Below, piece by piece: positions 7,024 to 10,246 of a DNA stretch of 10,246 nt. The notes under the pieces are model-generated. The model ran no database searches. It saw only the letters and a list, made by a program, of their open reading frames with translations, and was not told the origin of the DNA. Every line of letters begins with the position of its first letter. The stretch's first letter is position 1. The DNA is from Chitinispirillales bacterium (GTDB lineage: Bacteria > Fibrobacterota > Chitinivibrionia > Chitinivibrionales > Chitinispirillaceae). The position numbers and the translations under genes were made by a program. The stretch is from contig JAIRUL010000167.1 in assembly GCA_031254445.1 (NCBI GenBank), positions 1-10,246 on the forward strand. The letters run 5' to 3'.

Positions 7024-7168
7024 TGGCGTTGGTTCCTTAAAAGAGTTTAATTTTAAAAATATATACCGCACCGCCCCCGCCGAAAACCTATATTTAGTTT
7101 TCATATGAATTTTACAAGAAATATACACCGAATTAACACATCCGGCGGCATCGGCTGCGGGGCTCTCC
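7024..7168. promoter_or_regulatory. Divergent intergenic region between gcvT and the Na/Pi transporter gene
   Basis: This 145-nt AT-rich spacer must carry the promoters for the gcv operon (-) and the transporter gene (+). A plausible plus-strand promoter is TTTTCA (7098-7103), an 18-nt spacer, then TATACA (7122-7127). For the minus strand only weak candidates are visible, around TTGTAA and AAATATAGG (complement of about 7086-7117). I looked for the conserved core of a glycine riboswitch upstream of gcvT and did not see it. The transporter's start has only a weak GCGGGG as its ribosome binding site. Confidence 0.4.
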
Positions 7169-8860
7169 ATGAATAACGGGCTTATTATAAACCTTGCGTT
7201 CCATGTCGTCGGCGGCATCGGGATATTCCTCCTTGGGATGAAGAGCATGTCGGACGGGCTTCAGACCATAGCGGGCGACCGGCTGCGCAAGCTCATCGGG
7301 ATGGCGACCAACAACCGCTTCCTCGCCACCGGCGTGGGGACGCTCGTCACCTGCCTTATCCAGTCCTCCACCGTCACCACCGTCATGACCGTCGGGTTCG
7401 TCAACTCCGGGATCATGACGCTCAAGCAGGCGATAGGCATCATCATGGGCGCGAACATCGGCACCACGCTCACGGCGTGGATGCTGGCCGTGCAGATGGG
7501 CAGCTACGGGCTGCCGATGCTCGGCCTCGCCGCGTTCGTCTACCTCTTCGCTAAAAACGAGAAGCTGCGCTACGCCGGCATGGCGGCGATGGGCGTCGGC
7601 ATGATATTTTTCGGCCTCGAGATTATGAAGACCGGCTTCGCGCCGCTGCGCGACATCCCCGAGTACATCGAGTGGTTCCACATGTTCTCCGCCGATTCCT
7701 ACTTCGGCGTGGTGAAATGCGCGCTTGCCGGCTGCTTCCTCACCGTCGTCGTGCAGTCCTCCACCGCGACCATCGGCATAACGATGGGGCTCGCGGTCTC
7801 GGGCATCATACCTTTCGAAACCGCCGCTGCCTTAATCATCGGCGAAAACCTCGGCACGACCCTCACCGCCTACATCGCCTCCCTCGGCACCACCACAAAC
7901 GGCAAGCGGGCGGCGTTCGCGCACATCACGTTCAACGTGATCGGGGTGCTGTGGATCACCGCCGCTTTCAGCCTGTACATGGCGCTTATCCGAACGCTCA
8001 TAGGGCACGACCCGAACACCGTGGTAGTGGTGAACGGCGCGGAGACGCTCCCCTACATACAGCCGGCCATCGCCGCCGTGCACTCGGTGTTCAACGTCCT
8101 AAACACGATGCTCTTCCTCCCGCTCACGCCCCTGCTCGCGCTCTTCCTCACAAAGCTTATCCCCGGCAAGCAGATCCGCGAGCAGCCCAAGCTCACAAAA
8201 CTCGGCAAGTTCATGCTCGGCTCGCCGATGGTCGGCATCGCGCGCTCCCGCTACGAAATCATAAACATGGGCAAGCACGACCGCGACATGCTAAACATCC
8301 TCAAGACCATCATATCCGGGGAAGAGGAAAACGACGACAAATTAGTAGAGAAGATATTTTACAAGGAAGACGTCATGGACAACATGCAAAAAGAAATAAC
8401 CGTCTTTTTGACCGGGGTCCTCTCCGGCAACGTCCCAAGGAGCCTCGCGGAAGAGGCGCAAATACAGCTGCGTTTAGCCGACGAATACGAGACCATCAGC
8501 GACTACGTGACGACGCTCGTCAAGCTGTGCAAACGCATAAGAAACGCCGGCGGCGTGGAGCTGCCGCAGATTATGCGGGACGAGCTCCTGTCGCTGCACA
8601 ACTCCGTATCCGACTACTTCGATATGGTTAATAACGCGTACAGCGTAAACAACAGGGCGATAATCTCGAAAGCCAACCCGCTAAGCGACGCCATAACCCA
8701 CAAGTTTAGAGACTTGCGCAGAAGGCACCTGACAAGGCTCTCGGAAGCCCCGGTTGACCCGCTGCTCAGCACGACTTTCCCCGATATGCTTATAAGCTAC
8801 AGAAGGATAAAAGACCACGTGCTGAACATCGCGGAGGTGATGGCGGGGGAGGTGGCTTAG
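7169..8860 (+). CDS. Na+/phosphate cotransporter family protein with PhoU-like domain
   Basis: This is a 563-residue inner-membrane protein of the NptA/PNaS (SLC34-like) family, expected to take up phosphate or a related anion with sodium. The transport unit shows the family's inverted duplication: repeat 1 has QSSTVTTVMTVGFVNSG (65-81) and GANIGTT (94-100); repeat 2 has QSSTATIGITMGLAVSG (196-212) and GENLGTT (225-231). The QSS motifs form the substrate/Na+ site in the family. Hydrophobic membrane segments cover about residues 5-335. From about 365 to 560 the sequence is charged and helical, resembling the PhoU-like C-terminal domain found on many bacterial members, probably cytoplasmic and regulatory. 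The length fits the PhoU-fused form. It is transcribed alone, divergently from gcvT; there is no pst or pho gene next to it. I see no convincing terminator in the 36 bp to the convergent neighbour. Substrate identity is inferred from family only. Confidence 0.93.
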   Translation: MNNGLIINLAFHVVGGIGIFLLGMKSMSDGLQTIAGDRLRKLIGMATNNRFLATGVGTLVTCLIQSSTVTTVMTVGFVNSGIMTLKQAIGIIMGANIGTTLTAWMLAVQMGSYGLPMLGLAAFVYLFAKNEKLRYAGMAAMGVGMIFFGLEIMKTGFAPLRDIPEYIEWFHMFSADSYFGVVKCALAGCFLTVVVQSSTATIGITMGLAVSGIIPFETAAALIIGENLGTTLTAYIASLGTTTNGKRAAFAHITFNVIGVLWITAAFSLYMALIRTLIGHDPNTVVVVNGAETLPYIQPAIAAVHSVFNVLNTMLFLPLTPLLALFLTKLIPGKQIREQPKLTKLGKFMLGSPMVGIARSRYEIINMGKHDRDMLNILKTIISGEEENDDKLVEKIFYKEDVMDNMQKEITVFLTGVLSGNVPRSLAEEAQIQLRLADEYETISDYVTTLVKLCKRIRNAGGVELPQIMRDELLSLHNSVSDYFDMVNNAYSVNNRAIISKANPLSDAITHKFRDLRRRHLTRLSEAPVDPLLSTTFPDMLISYRRIKDHVLNIAEVMAGEVA

Positions 8861-8896
8861 GGGCGGACGCGGGCATCCCCCAACAATGTTTTTATC

Positions 8897-9610
8897 CTAC
8901 TTTTGTTTTTTAGGCTGCCTCTGTACCCCATTTTGTTTGATTTTTGTTTCCATGCCGCCCATGAACTCTATGAGGCCTTCCCAGTCTAGAGGACACTTGT
9001 CATACGAGACAATGTCACGCGACATCTCGGCGTCAGTATTTGCAAAAAACAGTCTAAGCCGCCAATAGCTATACGGCGCAAATTCACCTTTGCTCAGTTC
9101 GCAGTCAGCCTCTCCCCAGCCGCCAATATATTTATAAATGACATTAGTAAAATACAACCATTCATCCCAACTAAGCCCCAACTCTATCGAATATGGGTTT
9201 ATCGATACGATGAGGTTGTATCCGGCATACGGTTGATATAGCGCAATTGCGCCTGTTGGCGTTCTGATCACAGATGTTTGCGTGTTATTGCTGTCTTGAA
9301 CCACTCTCGCAAACGATATATGCACGATCGAAGACTCAAAGTCTGTAATGCTTTTTCCAAAATTTTTAAAATACTCGGCTTTCATTGTGGCTTCTTCCCC
9401 CTCAGTTAGAAATGGCGACTCCGCGTAAATAGCGGTTTCTAAACGCGCCAGCCACTCCTCGTCCGGGCAGTTCTGTTTGGGCGGCTGTCTTTTAAACCAC
9501 ATTTCATATCCAGCCATAGCTTTGCCTAGCCTATAGCCAATATCATAACGGCCGCCACCATACTCAGGATATGGCGTATCTGTTTCAAATGCCAATTTTA
9601 AACGCTCCAA
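8897..9610 (-). CDS. Uncharacterised protein, probable C-terminal part of a frameshifted gene
   Basis: I do not recognise this protein. As a separate gene it would be 237 residues from a TTG at 9608-9610, with no ATG in frame for the first 30 codons and only a weak GAAGA upstream. The same frame continues upstream to a stop at 9692-9694 and encodes a convincing protein-like stretch before the TTG (FGRERPWWWVCSDEEK). It therefore probably continues the gene at 9598-10035 through a -1 shift at the A8 tract. The product is soluble-looking, with Trp/Tyr-rich segments (DEWLYFTNVIYKYIGGWGE, YSYWRLRLFF), scattered Cys and a basic tail ending QRQPKKQK. No signal, transmembrane segment or catalytic motif is evident in this part. 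The region is more AT-rich than the gcv operon, which may mean accessory origin. Confidence 0.75.
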   Translation of the reverse strand: MERLKLAFETDTPYPEYGGGRYDIGYRLGKAMAGYEMWFKRQPPKQNCPDEEWLARLETAIYAESPFLTEGEEATMKAEYFKNFGKSITDFESSIVHISFARVVQDSNNTQTSVIRTPTGAIALYQPYAGYNLIVSINPYSIELGLSWDEWLYFTNVIYKYIGGWGEADCELSKGEFAPYSYWRLRLFFANTDAEMSRDIVSYDKCPLDWEGLIEFMGGMETKIKQNGVQRQPKKQK

Positions 9611-10035
9611 TTTTTCTTCATCCGAGCATACCCACCACCAAGGACGCTCTCTTCCAAATTTTTTTTGTATTCTGCACTCGCTTTCGTTAGCTTATTTGTT
9701 AACGCTCTATCTTTTACAATATATGGTACATCCACATAGGGCGTATTTACTTCTCCATCGAGTAGTGTTTCCCGAATTGTTGCCCATGCCCTTGTATTGG
9801 CCCTTTCCAAAATCAGTAACCGCTCTAGATCCGAGCATTCTCCACAGCTAGGAATTGGTTGCTGAAAACTTGTTTTGTAATAACGAGCGGCGTGCTTTAA
9901 GCTCTGCGCGATTGCCTTTTCTGCGGTTTGAGACTCGTCGCAGCATGGCAATAACAGTATGAAAACAATAACCACCGCTGTTGCTATATACCACGCCACT
10001 ATCTTCCTTATAAGTTGAAATAATAGCTTTCTCAT
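9598..10035 (-). CDS. Uncharacterised membrane-anchored protein, probable N-terminal part of a frameshifted gene
   Basis: I do not recognise this protein. The 145-residue reading frame starts with MRKLL and has one strong hydrophobic segment (about 13-30) after a basic N-terminus, so it is exported or anchored. LLPC-C (28-32) resembles a lipobox, but the proline before the first Cys is not canonical. The mature part has a SCGEC pair (63-67) and charged helical stretches. The start is well supported by AAGGA seven bases upstream. After K125 the frame crosses an A8 tract. The remaining 20 codons overlap the start of the next frame and look less protein-like than the sequence gained by a -1 shift, which gives one protein of about 379 residues ending at 8897. 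The gene lies 62 nt after the RCC1-like gene and may be co-transcribed with it. Confidence 0.75.
   Translation of the reverse strand: MRKLLFQLIRKIVAWYIATAVVIVFILLLPCCDESQTAEKAIAQSLKHAARYYKTSFQQPIPSCGECSDLERLLILERANTRAWATIRETLLDGEVNTPYVDVPYIVKDRALTNKLTKASAEYKKNLEESVLGGGYARMKKNWSV
9659..9666 (-). other. A8 tract: candidate frameshift or slippage site
   Basis: In the minus-strand mRNA, eight A are followed by TTT. In the frame of the upstream gene the codons are TAC AAA AAA AAT, so A-AAA-AAT forms a possible -1 slippery heptamer. Slipping back one base moves translation from the 9598-10035 frame into the 8897-9610 frame. The tract lies in the only stretch (9600-9692) where both frames are open. 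Alternatives are transcriptional slippage, a true loss-of-function indel, or a homopolymer sequencing error. Confidence 0.55.
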
Positions 10036-10097
10036 AGCGTAATCCTTTCTTGAATGATTTCCATAAAAATTCTACTTGATTATCGATAAACAGATCC

Positions 10098-10246
10098 TTA
10101 CCTCGAACCCTCAACGCCCCCAACAGCTAATCCGCTCCAGCCGGAAACGGCTTCGGCAGGGATCTCCCCTACTGCCACAGCCGTACCGTCAGACTTCAAG
10201 CCTACAGTACGACCCGCGCATGCTGCAATCGCAATAATGTTGCTCC
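10098..10246 (-). CDS. C-terminal end of an RCC1-like repeat protein (cut by window edge)
   Basis: The frame enters at the right edge (first whole codon 10242-10244) and ends at TAA 10098-10100, giving 48 residues. It contains NIIAIAACAGRTVGLKSDG followed by TAVAVG. This matches one blade of the RCC1-type repeats of bacterial proteins (pattern IAAG..HTVGLKSDGTVVAVG), which form a beta-propeller and occur in many tandem copies. The last repeat is degenerate: CAGRT stands where GxxHT is usual, and the chain ends in GWSGLAVGGVEGSR. Most of the gene lies outside the window. The function of such bacterial propellers is generally unknown; many are surface or secreted proteins. It lies 62 nt before the downstream gene on the same strand. 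Confidence 0.75.
   Translation of the reverse strand, partial: SNIIAIAACAGRTVGLKSDGTAVAVGEIPAEAVSGWSGLAVGGVEGSR

Noticed and set aside
7024..7168. Possible glycine riboswitch before gcvT
   Set aside because: GGAGAG is present near the distal end on the minus strand, but the conserved aptamer core expected after it is not visible and the remaining sequence is AT-rich.
7024..7248. Upstream extension of gcvT by 75 codons in frame to 7248
   Set aside because: The extension overlaps the divergent transporter gene, does not resemble the T-protein N-terminus, and the ATG at 7023 has a ribosome binding site and gives the family length.
7672..8631. 319-codon plus-strand frame inside the transporter gene
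   Set aside because: It is very rich in Arg and His and has no recognisable motif; it is a shadow frame of a GC-rich coding sequence whose real frame has clear Na/Pi motifs.
8860..8895. Possible terminator after the transporter gene (GGGG...CCCC then TTTTT)
   Set aside because: The stem is only about 4 bp and the T-run does not directly follow it, so support is too weak.
9848..10123. 91-codon minus-strand frame overlapping the start of the membrane-anchored gene and the end of the RCC1-like gene
   Set aside because: It overlaps two better-supported frames, has no ribosome binding site that I can see, and has no recognisable domain.

Overview
This is a bacterial chromosomal window. It is fairly GC-rich over most of its length, with no phage, IS, CRISPR, tRNA or rRNA signal. 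The best taxonomic clue is a glycine cleavage operon with P-protein split into two subunits (GcvPA and GcvPB), an arrangement common in many anaerobes and Gram-positive bacteria and different from the single-chain GcvP of enterobacteria. Together with the tandem secreted SH3-like proteins and an RCC1-repeat protein at the right edge, this suggests an anaerobic bacterium outside the well-studied groups. I cannot name the phylum from sequence alone.

Layout, left to right. (1) Positions 2-1138 (+) hold the 3' part of a hybrid histidine kinase: ATPase domain plus C-terminal receiver, with the phospho-acceptor histidine off the left edge. It ends in a bidirectional terminator. (2) Positions 1190-2294 (-) hold two tandem paralogues of a small exported SH3-like protein. 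Each has its own promoter-like region, a shared leader block and its own terminator-like hairpin, so the whole unit, including control DNA, has been duplicated. (3) Positions 2489-7023 (-) hold the glycine cleavage operon gcvT-gcvH-gcvPA-gcvPB. gcvH and gcvPA abut with no gap. The other two junctions are about 110-116 nt long and each carries strong hairpins without a U-tract. (4) Positions 7169-8860 (+) hold a divergently transcribed Na+/phosphate cotransporter-family protein with a PhoU-like C-terminal domain. (5) Positions 8897-10246 (-), visibly more AT-rich, hold an unknown membrane-anchored protein that appears to be one gene split into two frames at an A8 tract, preceded by the C-terminal end of an RCC1-like repeat protein.

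The Gcv proteins form one pathway: P1/P2 decarboxylate glycine, H carries the aminomethyl arm on a lipoyl lysine, and T passes the methylene to tetrahydrofolate. The L-protein (lipoamide dehydrogenase) is not in the window. The most noteworthy item is the A8 tract at 9659-9666. A -1 shift there joins the two short reading frames into a single protein of about 379 residues, and the sequence gained across the junction looks like genuine protein. The second is the duplicated SH3 cassette, with a near-identical C-terminal tail and a conserved 16-nt leader block.
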